DNA from: an uncultured Opitutaceae bacterium | GTDB taxonomy: Bacteria > Verrucomicrobiota > Verrucomicrobiia > Opitutales > Opitutaceae | DNA: 64,000 bases | Assembly (NCBI GenBank): GCA_951813085.1 | Contig: OX638348.1 | Span: 1,001,627-1,065,626 of the forward strand | Direction: 5' to 3' | In this document: piece after piece, positions 17,738-28,155 of the stretch | Layout: every line of letters starts with the position of its first letter | Position numbering within the stretch: position 1 is the first letter of the stretch | Made by a program: the position numbers and the translations under genes | The notes under the pieces: generated by a model | What the model was told of the DNA's origin: nothing | The model's input: only the letters and a program-made list of their open reading frames with translations | Database searches by the model: none

Positions 17738-20700
17738 TTGGGAGCTGTTGAGAAGATCGACTTTAACCGTGATATTCGTCCGATTTTATCTGAGAACTGC
17801 TTTCTCTGCCACGGACCGGACGACGAGGGACGCAAAGGTGGACGAAGAGGCTCAGGTGGTTTGAGATTGGATACGCAAGAGGGGGCGAGACGAGATCTTG
17901 ATGGCTATGCCGCACTCGTTCCAGGTGATTTGGAGGCGAGCGAACTCTTCTTTCTGATATCCTCGGATTCCGATGATGAACGAATGCCTCCAGCCGAGCA
18001 TGGGAGCGCGTTAAGCGATGATCAGATCGAAAAAATTCGCCAGTGGATCATGGAAGGCGGCGAATACGATCACCATTGGTCCTACAAGCGAATCGAACGA
18101 CCAGAAGCGCCTGTTGTCGATGAGGATATTTTTGATATTAGAAACGAGATCGACCAATTCGTTGCGGATCGACTTGTATCGGAGAAAATGGTACAATCTC
18201 CTGAAGCGGATCGCTATGCCTTGGCCCGTCGATTAGCTTTGGATTTGACTGGCTTGCCTCCCAGTCCAAGTGAAGTGGAAACGTTCGTGAGCGATGGAGA
18301 ACCAGGAGCATACGAACGATATGTACAACGCCAATTGGCTAAGCCGAGCTTTGGGGAGCATTGGGCGCGGATGTGGCTGGATTTGGCCCGCTATGCTGAT
18401 TCGGCTGGGTATGCGGATGATCCATTGAGAGAGATTTGGGCGTTTCGCGACTATGTGATTCGCTCGTTCAATGAGAACAAGCCGTTCGACCAATTCACCA
18501 TCGAGCAGCTCGCGGGAGATCTCTTGGATACGCCCACGACTGAGCAAATAGTGGCGACCGCCTTTCATCGCAATACGCAAACGAACAGCGAAGGAGGGAC
18601 GGACGACGAGGAATTTCGCAATGAGGCCGTAGTTGACAGAGTGAATACGACTATGAGCGTATGGATGGGAACGACAATGGCCTGCGCTCAATGCCACACG
18701 CATAAGTACGATCCCATTACTCAGAAAGAGTATTTCGAAATGTTTGCGATTTTCAATAGCACTGCGGATGAGGACCGGAAGGATGAAGCGCCTGTGCTGG
18801 AGCTGTTTTCCTATGAACAGATTCGAAAGCGGAACGCGCTCGAAAAGAGCATTGCAGATAGTTGGGATACGCTTGAAGCAGAGCTGATTTCCAAGAAGCA
18901 CCGTGAGCGTCGGCTCGAGTGGGAAGAAAGGCTTCGTTCGGGTAGCGGGTGGCAGGCGTTGATACCTCGGAAAAGCGATGTACACATTCGATCGAAGGGA
19001 GCGTTCTCTATCGGAGAAGACGGCATGGTGAGCGTGAGCGAAAATCTGCGACCGAACGATCAGTACACGATCACGACAGTACTCCCTGAAGGAATGACTT
19101 CTTTGAGCGGTATTAAGTTGGAAGTGCCCGCCTTGAAAACGGGGGACCCTTTTTGGTCGCTGACCGAAATCGAAGTTAGGGTGATTCAGGGCGTCGCTCA
19201 GGAGGATGATGCCGAAGCGTTGAACGCGGGAAAATCGAAGAAGGCGGACCCGCCCTTAACGCTCGTTGATTCCAGCGCGACCTTCGAATCGCCTCAGACG
19301 ACAGTGGAGAATGCTCACAATGGGCGTCGCGAGAATCACTCCCGTGGATGGTCAGTGCCGGGTCGGTACCATAAAGACAACGAAGCGAGCTTCGAGCTGG
19401 AATCGCCAGTGGCTCTTTCAGCGGGATCGAAGATCAAGATCGTCCTAGGGCAAGTGAAGCAGAATCGCCCGATTAAGCACTTCCGATTGCTTGTGAGCGA
19501 GGATAAGAAGCCCTTGCCTGCGGTCCCGGCTTCTTTGGCAAGCGCCTTGGAGAAACCGGAAAGAAAGCGAAGCCGTCAGGAGAAAGCGTCCCTCACGGCT
19601 TTTTTCGCTCGGTACGACTACGATTCGCGCGATTCGCGTCGAGCGATTGCGGAGGAAAGGGCGAAGTTCAAAGCGATAGAAGCGATGACGACCGTGCCCA
19701 TTATGGAGGAGGTCCTTGAAAGTGGAGCCCGCAAGACGCATGTGCAGCTTCGAGGCAGTTTCCTGGACAAGGGAGAGGAGGTTGCCCGAGGATTGCCATC
19801 TGCGTTTATGGAAACGGCTTGGAGCGAGGATCCAGACCGTCTCTCTCTAGCGCGTTGGCTGGTGGATCGCGACAATCCTATGACTGCGCGAGTGTTCGCG
19901 AATCGTTTCTGGGAGGCGATATTCGGTATTGGTATCGTGGCTACGAGCGAAGATTTCGGATCGCAGGGTGAATTGCCATCCCATCCTGAGCTTCTGGACT
20001 GGTTGGCGGCGGAATTTATGGAGAGCGGTTGGGATGTGAAGCATTTGCTTAGCCTAGTGGTCAATTCGGCGACCTACCGTCAGTCTTCGATCGTAAGTGA
20101 AGAATCCTATCGCCACGATCCCAACAATCGCTTGTTGGCTCGCGGTCCCCGATTTCGTATATCCGCCGAAATGATACGCGACCAAAGTTTGGCGGTAAGC
20201 GGGTTGCTGAGCCCCAAGATGTATGGGCCTTCGGTTAATCCACCGCAGCCCAAAATGGGCCTAAAGGCTGCTTTCGGGGGAGAGACGGATTGGGATACCA
20301 GCGAAGGCGAGGACCGATACCGTCGAGGCATCTACACCTCGTGGCGGCGATCGAATCCCTATCCGTCGATGGCGACGTTCGACGCCCCAAATCGAGAGGT
20401 TTGCATGGTGCGTCGCGAACGAACGAATACGCCGCTCCAAGCATTGGTTACCTTGAATGATCCCGTTTACATAGAAGCCGCTCAAGCATTGGGGAGGCGC
20501 ATGATTGCGCACGGTGGGGACGTCGCCGCGAAAGTGAGACATGGCTTCGGGCTCGCCTTGACACGGGCGCCGTCGACTCGCGAGGAGGAAGCGCTTGTTC
20601 GGTACTATGAGCTAATAGAAAAGCGATATTTGAAAGATTCTGGCAATGCGATTGAGATGGCAACCAACCCGATCGGTCCGATCCCTGATGGAGGAAACGC

Positions 20701-20773
20701 GTCAGAGTATGCCGCTTGGACCGTAGTCGCGAATGCTCTACTGAATTTTGACGAGATGTTTTTGAAGCGATGA
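17738..20773 (+). CDS. PSCyt1-DUF1549-DUF1553 cytochrome-like protein, signal peptide interrupted
   Basis: A 1011-residue member of the large planctomycete/verrucomicrobial surface-protein family: cytochrome C-like domain with CFLCHGPD near residue 22, DUF1549 (about 140-360; a second CAQCH heme site near 310), a low-complexity middle, and DUF1553 (about 700-980). Role unproven; such proteins pair with DUF1501 proteins and are thought to work in exported polysaccharide metabolism. The coordinates begin at a TTG. Upstream, ATG at 17681 starts the expected signal peptide in the same frame (MFRQKYISFLALS, then AAFPSLGA), but a TAG at 17720-17722 interrupts it. Without readthrough the protein would stay in the cytoplasm. 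The stop overlaps the DUF1501 start (ATGA). Confidence 0.85.
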   Translation: MGAVEKIDFNRDIRPILSENCFLCHGPDDEGRKGGRRGSGGLRLDTQEGARRDLDGYAALVPGDLEASELFFLISSDSDDERMPPAEHGSALSDDQIEKIRQWIMEGGEYDHHWSYKRIERPEAPVVDEDIFDIRNEIDQFVADRLVSEKMVQSPEADRYALARRLALDLTGLPPSPSEVETFVSDGEPGAYERYVQRQLAKPSFGEHWARMWLDLARYADSAGYADDPLREIWAFRDYVIRSFNENKPFDQFTIEQLAGDLLDTPTTEQIVATAFHRNTQTNSEGGTDDEEFRNEAVVDRVNTTMSVWMGTTMACAQCHTHKYDPITQKEYFEMFAIFNSTADEDRKDEAPVLELFSYEQIRKRNALEKSIADSWDTLEAELISKKHRERRLEWEERLRSGSGWQALIPRKSDVHIRSKGAFSIGEDGMVSVSENLRPNDQYTITTVLPEGMTSLSGIKLEVPALKTGDPFWSLTEIEVRVIQGVAQEDDAEALNAGKSKKADPPLTLVDSSATFESPQTTVENAHNGRRENHSRGWSVPGRYHKDNEASFELESPVALSAGSKIKIVLGQVKQNRPIKHFRLLVSEDKKPLPAVPASLASALEKPERKRSRQEKASLTAFFARYDYDSRDSRRAIAEERAKFKAIEAMTTVPIMEEVLESGARKTHVQLRGSFLDKGEEVARGLPSAFMETAWSEDPDRLSLARWLVDRDNPMTARVFANRFWEAIFGIGIVATSEDFGSQGELPSHPELLDWLAAEFMESGWDVKHLLSLVVNSATYRQSSIVSEESYRHDPNNRLLARGPRFRISAEMIRDQSLAVSGLLSPKMYGPSVNPPQPKMGLKAAFGGETDWDTSEGEDRYRRGIYTSWRRSNPYPSMATFDAPNREVCMVRRERTNTPLQALVTLNDPVYIEAAQALGRRMIAHGGDVAAKVRHGFGLALTRAPSTREEEALVRYYELIEKRYLKDSGNAIEMATNPIGPIPDGGNASEYAAWTVVANALLNFDEMFLKR

Positions 20774-22212
20774 ATCCCCTGATCGAGAATATACAACAGG
20801 CCACGCGGCGTCACTTCTTGAAGCAGACGTTTGCAGGAATAGGCGGGCTCGCGCTGGGCTCGATGGTCAACCCTACGAGCGCGAAGGCTACCGGCAATCC
20901 ATTGGCGCCAAAGAAACCTCACTTTCCAGCCAAAGCCAAACGAGTCATCTATCTGCATTTGACGGGCTCCCCGCCGAATCTCGATATGTATGATTACAAG
21001 CCCGAGCTGGTGAAGCGGGATGGGCAGGATTGCCCGGCTGAATTTCTCGAAGGAAAACGATTTGCGTTCACCGCGGGAACCCCGAAATTGTTGGGGACGC
21101 GGAGAGAGTTCAATCAGTACGGGAACGCGGGGCATTGGATGTCCGATGCCATTCCTCACCTTCACGAAGTAGCGGATGAGCTTTGCATGATCCATTCCTT
21201 GAATACGGATCAATTCAATCATGCGCCCGCGGAACTATTCGCGCTTACGGGTTCGCCGCGGCCCGGTCGACCCTCTCTGGGGTCATGGGCGACCTATGGT
21301 TTAGGTTCGATGAATGAGGATCTGCCCGGATTCATCGTCTTGATATCTAGCGGTGTTCAACCAAATGGGGGCAAGGCGTCCTTTGGCAGCGGTTTTCTTC
21401 CATCCGTCTACCAGGGCGTTCAATGCCGCTCCGGTGGCGATCCCGTGCTTTATGTTTCTGACCCGAAAGGGATGACCCGCGATACGCGTCGATTGAGCTT
21501 GGATGCGATCCAGGAGATCAACGAATTGCATGCGGAAGAATACGGTCACCCCGAAACGCGAACACGAATATCGCAGTACGAGCTCGCCTATCGAATGCAA
21601 ATATCGATTCCCGAAGTGATGGACATTTCTGGCGAATCCACCCAGACCCTAGAAGACTACGGCGCAGAGCCAGGAGCATCAAGCTTCGCGAACAACTGCC
21701 TGCTGGCGCGACGATTAGTCGAGAAGGGCACCCGCTTTGTGCAGCTTTTCGATTGGGGCTGGGATTTTCATGGGACCAATGCAGCGAACGGTATCCAGGA
21801 TGGGCTTACTGAAAAATGCGCTTCTGTGGATCGTCCGATAGCTGCATTGATCAAGGATCTAAAGCAACGAGGTCTTTTGGATGAGACTCTAATTATTTGC
21901 GGGGGCGAGTTTGGGCGGACACCGTTCCGCGAAGGTCGGACGGCGGCGTCTCAAATACTGGGCCGCGATCACTACCCGGATTGCTTTACGATGTGGATGG
22001 CCGGCGCGGGTGTGAAAGGTGGTCTTCGCTATGGAGCCACCGACGAGCTCGGCTTCTCGGTCACCGAAAACAAGGTGCATATCCACGACTTCCAGGCGAC
22101 GATCATGCACCTGTTGGGCTTCGACCACGAGCGATTGACCTATCGCTTCCAAGGACGCGACTTCCGATTGACCGATGTGCATGGCCACGTGGTGAAGGAT
22201 CTGCTGGCTTAA
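20770..22212 (+). CDS. DUF1501 protein, Tat-exported
   Basis: A 480-residue DUF1501 protein, remotely related to the sulfatase/alkaline phosphatase fold. TRRHFLKQTFAGIGG at 12-26 is a twin-arginine export signal. Conserved blocks: LTGSPPNLDMYDYKP, FNHAPAELFALTGSPRPGRPS, QLFDWGWDFHGT and CGGEFGRTPF near the C-terminus, where Asp/His/Glu residues probably bind metal. The start codon overlaps the stop of the DUF1549/DUF1553 gene, so translation is coupled, the standard arrangement of this pair. The biochemical activity is unknown. The gene itself looks intact even though its partner has an interrupted signal peptide. Confidence 0.9.
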   Translation: MNPLIENIQQATRRHFLKQTFAGIGGLALGSMVNPTSAKATGNPLAPKKPHFPAKAKRVIYLHLTGSPPNLDMYDYKPELVKRDGQDCPAEFLEGKRFAFTAGTPKLLGTRREFNQYGNAGHWMSDAIPHLHEVADELCMIHSLNTDQFNHAPAELFALTGSPRPGRPSLGSWATYGLGSMNEDLPGFIVLISSGVQPNGGKASFGSGFLPSVYQGVQCRSGGDPVLYVSDPKGMTRDTRRLSLDAIQEINELHAEEYGHPETRTRISQYELAYRMQISIPEVMDISGESTQTLEDYGAEPGASSFANNCLLARRLVEKGTRFVQLFDWGWDFHGTNAANGIQDGLTEKCASVDRPIAALIKDLKQRGLLDETLIICGGEFGRTPFREGRTAASQILGRDHYPDCFTMWMAGAGVKGGLRYGATDELGFSVTENKVHIHDFQATIMHLLGFDHERLTYRFQGRDFRLTDVHGHVVKDLLA

Positions 22213-22370
22213 GAGCGGGTAGCGAACCTAGCAATGGAGTCTCGGTTGCTCCCAAGCGCCGATCTTCAAGTAAGGCATCGGTCGGATTGGTAATGATTGA
22301 ATCGGTCGTACAGAAAACGCATCTACCTTAAGCGGCGAAAATATTTCCGTTTAATGCGACTATAAATAGT

Positions 22371-23729
22371 TTATACGATCTTGCTGAGCTTCCAACCTTT
22401 ACGGTATTCACGTTTTATATACTGCTCTGCATCGGGAGTGTTGGTGACTCGCATCTCCTTGGTGTCCCAATGGATCTTTTTGCCGATGCGGTATGCGACG
22501 TTGCCGAGATGGTTGGCTTCAGTGAGCAAACCGGAGTATTCGAAGTCGCACAGGGTTGGTGGCCCCCCTTTGCAGGCAGCGACCCAGTCTTCGTGATGCC
22601 CGTTTGGAGAGCGCGGAATGAAAGGTTCGGGTCCTGCGAATCCGGCGAATTTTTCTTCTGGAAGCAGGATATGTTTCCAATAGTCGGATAGCAGCATGCC
22701 TTTGTCGCCGATGAACAAATGGCCGTTGGCCCACTGGGGAATTCCTTTCTTTTTCCAGATCTTAGGTTTTTCCAATCCTTGATACCAGGTGAGTTTCACG
22801 GGAGGCAAATTGCCGCGAGCGCCGTACTCGTAGATGGCTTGCATTGAAGCAGGCGCGATCTCGGGGTGTGGTTTCGGTCCTCTGGCATCGACCGTTAGCG
22901 GCGCGTCGAGTTTCAAGGCCCAGAAAGGAAGATCTATCCAGTGGCTGCCTAGGTCAGACATGGTGCCGTTTCCAAAATTCCACCAGCGGTACCATAGAGG
23001 ACCCTCGAAGTAGTGATGGTGGAAGGGTCTTTCCGGCGCGGGCCCCATCCACAAGTCCCAGTCCAAATAGTCAGGTATTGGCTGCGTTTCATTCGGCGGG
23101 CGAATAACGATATAGCGGTCTTTCGCATCGCGGGCGGCTTGCTCATTCTCATGCCAGCCCCAGGCGCGCGAATTCCAGACATGGGTTTCGCGCACCTTGC
23201 CTATCGCTCCGGATTGAATGAGTTCAACCACGCGACGGTAATTGTCGTTAGCGTGGTTTTGAGTTCCCATTTGCGTAACCACGTTCGCGTTGCGGGCAGC
23301 CAAGCGAATGATGCGCGCTTCTTCGATGTTATAGGTCAGTGGCTTTTCACAATAGACATGCTTGCCCAATTGAAGCGCCGGTAGGGTGGCGAATGCATGC
23401 GTGTGCTCGGGAGTGGATACGACTATGGCATCAAATTCTTTCTCGTGGTCAAACAACCTTCGAAAGTCGGTTGCCCGCCGCGCCTTGGGTTGAAACTTCG
23501 CGGCGATATTGAGTTTTTCCTTATTCACATCGCAGAGGGCGACGATGTTCTCCGACTCGAAGAAGCCTGTATTGCGTTGACCGCGATTGCCGAGGCCGAT
23601 CATTGCGATGTTGAGTCGATTGTTCAGGTTGTGTCCGCGCACGATGTTGGGCGCGGAGATTGCAGCCGCCGCTCCGATCGCGGCGCTGGCTTTGATAAAG
23701 GTTCTGCGATTGATGGGCTGGGTATTCAT
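22371..23729 (-). CDS. Gfo/Idh/MocA oxidoreductase, Tat-exported
   Basis: A 452-residue NAD(P)-dependent sugar oxidoreductase-like protein. [17 protein letters not shown] at 8-24 is a Tat signal, so the protein folds with its cofactor in the cytoplasm and is exported. The Rossmann fold starts at [17 protein letters not shown] is the EKP motif with catalytic Lys; [13 protein letters not shown] holds the histidine region of the C-terminal domain. Exported members are abundant in PVC bacteria and some turn out to be glycoside hydrolases that use NAD by an oxidation-elimination route, so GH109-like activity is an alternative. Convergent with the DUF1501 gene. The substrate is unknown. Confidence 0.9.
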   Translation of the reverse strand: MNTQPINRRTFIKASAAIGAAAAISAPNIVRGHNLNNRLNIAMIGLGNRGQRNTGFFESENIVALCDVNKEKLNIAAKFQPKARRATDFRRLFDHEKEFDAIVVSTPEHTHAFATLPALQLGKHVYCEKPLTYNIEEARIIRLAARNANVVTQMGTQNHANDNYRRVVELIQSGAIGKVRETHVWNSRAWGWHENEQAARDAKDRYIVIRPPNETQPIPDYLDWDLWMGPAPERPFHHHYFEGPLWYRWWNFGNGTMSDLGSHWIDLPFWALKLDAPLTVDARGPKPHPEIAPASMQAIYEYGARGNLPPVKLTWYQGLEKPKIWKKKGIPQWANGHLFIGDKGMLLSDYWKHILLPEEKFAGFAGPEPFIPRSPNGHHEDWVAACKGGPPTLCDFEYSGLLTEANHLGNVAYRIGKKIHWDTKEMRVTNTPDAEQYIKREYRKGWKLSKIV

Positions 23730-24159
23730 ATGGCTCTAAGATGGGGGAGTAATGCCGAACGTAATTCGATTAATTGAACGTTCAACCGATTGCGCATACC
23801 TTGAAGGCGACAAAGCATTAGACCGGATACACGAGTTACAATCAAGACCTACTGATATCCGATTCAGCTCTTTCGGTGGCTTTGAAGGTTCGAGAGTCTG
23901 TTGAAGATCTCCGATCCGATGCTGTAGGATGGGGCGGTGACAATAACCTGAATATATCCGCGGGGCAGAATTTGGATGTTAATGCGCTTAAGGGGCGAAG
24001 AGTGATGGCTAAAGCAAAGAGTAACCGATCTTCGGCGGTCTGACGTCTAGTGGCTATATAATTGCCACTCCATCTCGACTGTCGCTCCTTCGGTCTTTAC
24101 CGTTTGAAGTTTCACTCTTCACGCTCCATAGTTCTCTCCTCGATACACGCTCAGACATT
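23730..24159. other. Intergenic stretch, 430 bp, divergent promoters
   Basis: No convincing gene. It separates the divergent oxidoreductase and DUF6152 genes, so it must hold both promoters, but I could not pick out reliable boxes. A reverse-complement purine-repeat unit (TTTCACTCTTCACGCTCC) lies at about 24110-24128. Confidence 0.5.
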
Positions 24160-25236
24160 ATGATTAAACCCTTTAGAACCCCTCTGGCTGGAATTTGTCT
24201 GGCTGTTCTTCTCTTTTCCACCGGCAGTTTACAGGCTCATCATTCCGCCATACCGCATTTCGACCTGGATTCAGAAGTCGTCGTCGAAGGGGTCGTTACG
24301 AGAGTGCGTTTTGTAAATCCGCACGCCTACCTGTATTTCGACGTGACGAAGGACGGCAAGACGGAGAACTGGCGCTGCGAGCTCAGTTCCGGGACGCAAT
24401 TGAAGCGCTATGGCTGGACCCCTGAGATGTTCGCCAAGGGCGTAAAAGTCACTATCAACGGCTCTCCGGCTAGGCGTGAGGACCATGTTTGCTACCTGAA
24501 CTCGGTCACATTCGAAGACGGAACCATGCTCCAACGCCGTACAAATTTGACCCAAACTGGAGGCAGGCGAGGGGGTCAACCTTCTGCTCCATCTTCGGAT
24601 GCCGACCGGCCGCCCCATCTTGCCAACGGTCAGCCGAATCTTGAAGGCCATTGGGTCTCGCTATCGTTTGGACGCCGCGGTATTGGCACTCAACCCCGAT
24701 ATCGCCCGACGCAAGCAGGAATCGAGGCGGCAGTAGGCTACGAGATGGAGTTCGACGATCCCGTCCTGCGCTGCCACATCGTGAACATCTTCTTTGGCTG
24801 GGATCACGACCGGCACGTGAACGAGGTGATACAGACGGATACAACCGTCACCTTGAAATACGGTTTCATGGACTTCGTACGTACCATCCATCTCGATCAA
24901 GATGAGCATCCCGAAAATCTCGAACCTAGCACTGGTGGCTATTCGATCGGGCGTTGGGAAGGCGACACTTTGGTCGTCGAAACCATCGGATTCGAAGAGG
25001 GCGTGCTGAATCACCGAAGGGGCAGTAGGCACAGCGACCAGATGCGCGCAGTCGAGCGCTTCTACTACTACGCGGGCCAGCAGCAGCTCGTGCGCGAATA
25101 CACCGTGACCGATCCCTTGTACCTCGCAGGAGAAAACCACGGTAAGGACATGATGGCTATCTCCGACATTCCCTATTCATCGTACGACTGCGTCGAGCTC
25201 AGCGGCAAAAACAACATCCGACCCTCAGAGCAGTAG
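24160..25236 (+). CDS. DUF6152-type exported protein with C-terminal extension
   Basis: A 358-residue exported protein with a signal peptide ending GSLQA, followed at once by HHSAIPHFD, which is the typical start of DUF6152 (a small OB-like beta domain, residues ~27-125). A linker rich in Gly/Arg/Ser/Pro (126-160) leads to a second domain of about 190 residues with FGWDHDRHVNEVIQT and GRWEGDTLVVETIGF, which is frequently fused to or found beside DUF6152. No enzymatic role is established for either part; the histidines at the mature N-terminus could bind metal. It stands 41 bases before the broken PL6-like lyase gene, possibly in one transcript. Confidence 0.75.
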   Translation: MIKPFRTPLAGICLAVLLFSTGSLQAHHSAIPHFDLDSEVVVEGVVTRVRFVNPHAYLYFDVTKDGKTENWRCELSSGTQLKRYGWTPEMFAKGVKVTINGSPARREDHVCYLNSVTFEDGTMLQRRTNLTQTGGRRGGQPSAPSSDADRPPHLANGQPNLEGHWVSLSFGRRGIGTQPRYRPTQAGIEAAVGYEMEFDDPVLRCHIVNIFFGWDHDRHVNEVIQTDTTVTLKYGFMDFVRTIHLDQDEHPENLEPSTGGYSIGRWEGDTLVVETIGFEEGVLNHRRGSRHSDQMRAVERFYYYAGQQQLVREYTVTDPLYLAGENHGKDMMAISDIPYSSYDCVELSGKNNIRPSEQ

Positions 25237-25277
25237 AGGATCCGGTTTAGATTGTTACGGGGCATTGGACGAAGTCT

Positions 25278-26653
25278 GTGAATTCAAAATTCTGGTACGG
25301 ACCCATCTCTTTTTCCTCTCTTCAACCCTCACCCTTCACCCGTTTGCCCCCCTCCAGTCCTCGCTCCTCTATCCTCCTTTGGTTCGCTCTCTTGGCGGCG
25401 CCCCTTAGCGGAGAAACGTTCGGACCCATCGAGTCCGAAGATGAATTCAATCGAATCTTAAAGAAAGCCGAAGCGGGCGACACCCTTCTGGTTGCGGATG
25501 GGCGGCACGAAGATTGGTCCGCCGAGCTGTCCATCGTGGGGACAGCGGAGCATCCTATTGTCATACGTCCGGAAAGCAGAGGAGGCGTTACGTTTACTGG
25601 GAACGTTCATTTCGAGTTCATGGGCGCGTTCATCACCTTGACTGGGTTCGTATTCGAGGAGTGCGCTCTCTCGCGAGACCTACTGGAATTGAACGGATCG
25701 AATCACTGTAGAATCGAAAGCAATCTCTTTAAGGACTCGGGAGGGGATCGGGCGATCATCGGAATAAAGGCGGGATCGAAATCGAACACGATCACGGGTT
25801 GCCGATTCGTCAATATCGCAGCGCGCAGCATCAACCTGAACATCACGAGGAAATTTACGCTCGCGGAATTCCCACTGGCAATGTGATCCGCGACAATCGT
25901 TTCGAGGATATTCCTCCCGCGGGTCGAAACGGCAGGGAGACGATCAAGATCGGAACGAACCAACCGACCTACGGCCACGTGCGGGTGGAGACGATTGTTG
26001 AGGACAACACGTTTATTCGCTGCGACGGCGAAGGGGAAATTATCAGCAACAAGTGCGCAGGAAATATTTATCGTCGCAACGTATTCGAGCAGTGCAAAGG
26101 CGAACTGGTCATGCGTGGCGGCAGGGACTGTATCATCGAAGAAAATCGATTTGATGAATGCAATGGCGGTATCCGTATTTGCGGTACAGGTCATATCGTT
26201 CGAAACAACGTCATTGTCAACAGTCGTGGAACGGGCATACGGCTTTATTATGGAATGACCGCTGAGCAAGGGGGACACTACCAAGCGGCGGGACGTTGCG
26301 AGATTTCAAACAACACCATTGTCAATGCCGAGCGAGCAGGCATCTTGGTCGGTGATGCCGGTGGCCGGGACTGGAAGGAAGAGGGGATACAGAATGTCCC
26401 TCCCTCCAAGAACCGCATTTTCAATAACATCGTAGTTGGGAAGTCCGACGATCTGCTGGTCTCCCGCGACGCTCCTGACAATGCCATCAACGGAAACTTT
26501 CTTCATATTCAGGGCAGCGCCGTCGTCTCAACGGCCGGCCAGAACGCTCAGTATTCAGATCCTCAATTCATTTCTCCAGAAGAATGGGACTTTAGGCTTC
26601 AGCAAGACAGTCCCGCGCTTTCGAGCAATCCACCTAAGGGAGCGACGCTGTAG
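25278..26653 (+). pseudogene. PL6-type alginate/chondroitin lyase, frameshifted
   Basis: A secreted polysaccharide lyase of the parallel beta-helix family PL6 (chondroitinase B/alginate lyase), split into two overlapping frames. Frame one (25278-25886) has the signal-like segment and the first rungs, through GCRFVNIAARSINLN. The protein continues one frame over with HHEEIYARGIPTGNVIRDNRF from about 25842, then NGRETIKIGTN (the region of catalytic Lys and Arg/Glu) to 26653. Joining them needs one added base near 25841, giving about 459 residues, the usual size. The N-terminal start is uncertain: GTG at 25278 reads through a dispersed repeat. Either a recent pseudogene or a base lost in assembly. 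Confidence 0.8.
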
Positions 26654-26660
26654 TTCTAAA

Positions 26661-26690
26661 GAAGAGTGAGTAGTGAATGGTGAGGAGTGA
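26661..26690. repeat. Purine-rich dispersed repeat
   Basis: GAAGAGTGAGTAGTGAATGG continuing into GTGAGGAGTGAG, just after the lyase gene. A reverse-complement partner lies at 26865-26890, so about 175 bases are enclosed by an inverted pair. The whole gap 26654-26984 holds no gene. Confidence 0.6.
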
Positions 26691-26706
26691 GTTTTATCCC
26701 GATGTT

Positions 26707-26734
26707 GGGTGGAACGCGACATCCCTGCGCGTTT
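26707..26734. repeat. 28-bp dispersed repeat, copy 1
   Basis: GGGTGGAACG followed by a variable five bases and GCGCGTTT; 24 of 28 bases match 27896-27923 in the same orientation. Function unknown. Confidence 0.5.
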
Positions 26735-26864
26735 GCGCTTTGGCTCGCAATTGGGTAGCATCGGATCTCACGTCTACTCCTGCATATCGGAATACACCGT
26801 CGCAGCCCGAGCCACAAAGCCACTACATAAGTGGTCGCTCGAAGATCTACCGTGACCCGAAGAT

Positions 26865-26890
26865 TTTCACTCTTCACCCCTCACTCCTTC
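26865..26890. repeat. Purine-rich dispersed repeat, reverse orientation
   Basis: TTTCACTCTTCACCCCTCAC run, complementary to the unit at 26661-26690. Confidence 0.55.
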
Positions 26891-26984
26891 CATGCTCCAC
26901 TCGGGCCATGCTTTCATCGTTTAACAAATTGACTGTATCCTGTGCGTCAGGGCACACTTTGTAATGAGCCTAGATTTCTAGGAA

Positions 26985-27686
26985 TTGGATTTTCGCCCCA
27001 CCCCCATTGGCGATCTTGTTTTGCGACGTCGCCGGATTCCCCAAGTACCGGACCGCGATATTTACGAAGTTAAACTCGGCGACGACTTTCTCATGTCGAG
27101 CCTGTTTCACGAAGCGGAGCATCAACTTGCGAAACTGGGATTGGCCGCATTGGAAAGCGACAACCTCGACGTAGTGGTGGGTGGTCTCGGATTGGGATAC
27201 ACGGCAGTTTCCGCCTTGGAGGATGCTCGGGTATCCTCTCTGGTCGTGGTGGAATATCTCGAAGGCGTGATCGAGTGGCACCGGAATGGACTTGTTCCCC
27301 TCGGTGAAAAACTGACTAACGATTCGCGCTGCTGTCTGGAGCACGCTAATTTTTTCGCATTATCCCGCAATACTGAGCAAAGCTTCGAAAGCAAGTATCC
27401 GGAGAAAACATACGATGCCATTTTATTGGATATCGATCACACGCCAACGAACGTGCTGCACCAGACCAATTCCCGGTTCTACACGGAGGACGGATTGGCA
27501 GAACTCGCCCGGCACCTGAAACCTGCGGGCGTGTTCGCTCTCTGGGCGGACGGACTTCCCGAAACGTTCTTCACCGAACGCCTGGCCAAAGTATTCGCCA
27601 GCGCCGAGTCCCACATCATTGAATTCGGAAATCCCATAGTCGGCGGCACGTCAACCGGCGCCGTTTACGTGGCTAGGAATCAATGA
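26985..27686 (+). CDS. Spermidine synthase-like protein (SAM-type fold), amber before start
   Basis: A 233-residue protein of the spermidine synthase/class I methyltransferase fold: gate region EVKLGDDFLMSSLFHE, nucleotide-binding motif VVVGGLGLGYTA, acidic strand end VVEYLEG, and LLDIDHTP as motif IV. Members close to this one are usually annotated as spermidine synthase-like or methyltransferase, and the substrate is not known. The available start is TTG at 26985. Seven codons earlier an ATG (26964) begins MSLDF, followed by TAG (26979-26981) and then ELDFRPTPIGDL in frame; from memory of the family, that region normally reads through as FEELD, so a nonsense change (GAG to TAG) is likely. 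It may still start at TTG. Confidence 0.75.
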   Translation: MDFRPTPIGDLVLRRRRIPQVPDRDIYEVKLGDDFLMSSLFHEAEHQLAKLGLAALESDNLDVVVGGLGLGYTAVSALEDARVSSLVVVEYLEGVIEWHRNGLVPLGEKLTNDSRCCLEHANFFALSRNTEQSFESKYPEKTYDAILLDIDHTPTNVLHQTNSRFYTEDGLAELARHLKPAGVFALWADGLPETFFTERLAKVFASAESHIIEFGNPIVGGTSTGAVYVARNQ

Positions 27687-27783
27687 ACAAGAAAGCCTAT
27701 CTGGTCCTTTAAGAAAGCGCCGAGGACTCAAGCCAGCAGCCATTCTCGTGAGAGCATGGAAAACCCATTGTCTCTCGGAGACA

Positions 27784-27821
27784 CCCATTCCCGGACCGCA
27801 AAGCGGGACGGGACTAGCGAC
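27784..27821. repeat. Palindromic dispersed repeat, copy B
   Basis: Reverse complement of 15589-15625, with one extra loop base. Both copies lie near gene ends, in keeping with a REP-like element. Confidence 0.65.
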
Positions 27822-27895
27822 CTGTCACGGCGCAGTTCGCAGAACGTAGATGGAAGCGATGTTAAAATTGATTCCTGACAACGCTCTCCCGCTAA

Positions 27896-27923
27896 GGGTG
27901 GAACGTGCCGTCCCGGCGCGTTT
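27896..27923. repeat. 28-bp dispersed repeat, copy 2
   Basis: Same orientation as 26707-26734, four mismatches in 28 bases. Confidence 0.5.
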
Positions 27924-28155
27924 ATTCATCAGTGAACTGATTTATTTTCAAATAATACCCACACGCAATCGGTTTCAGCAAAGCTGAAAATAGATTCGGA
28001 TCTAGTGTCTCCACTCTTCAGTCGCGGCGTATCCTGTCAAACGGGACAAAACGGATTACCATTGATGCCTCATCAATGACTCCGACAAAGTCAGCGGCTC
28101 CTCGATATTGCTATGCCATCTTACCTATAACTTCGTCACTCTTTAATCACTGATC

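Larger units (their letters stand above)
27687..28155. other. Intergenic stretch, 469 bp, repeat-bearing
   Basis: No convincing gene. It lies between the converging spermidine-synthase-like and DUF4105 genes and carries the palindromic repeat (27784-27821) and a 28-bp repeat (27896-27923). Confidence 0.5.

Noticed and set aside
17720..26981. TAG recoded as a sense codon (two in-frame TAGs near N-termini)
   Set aside because: TAG clearly ends many genes here, for example at 631, 2086, 3073 and 60103, so general recoding is untenable.
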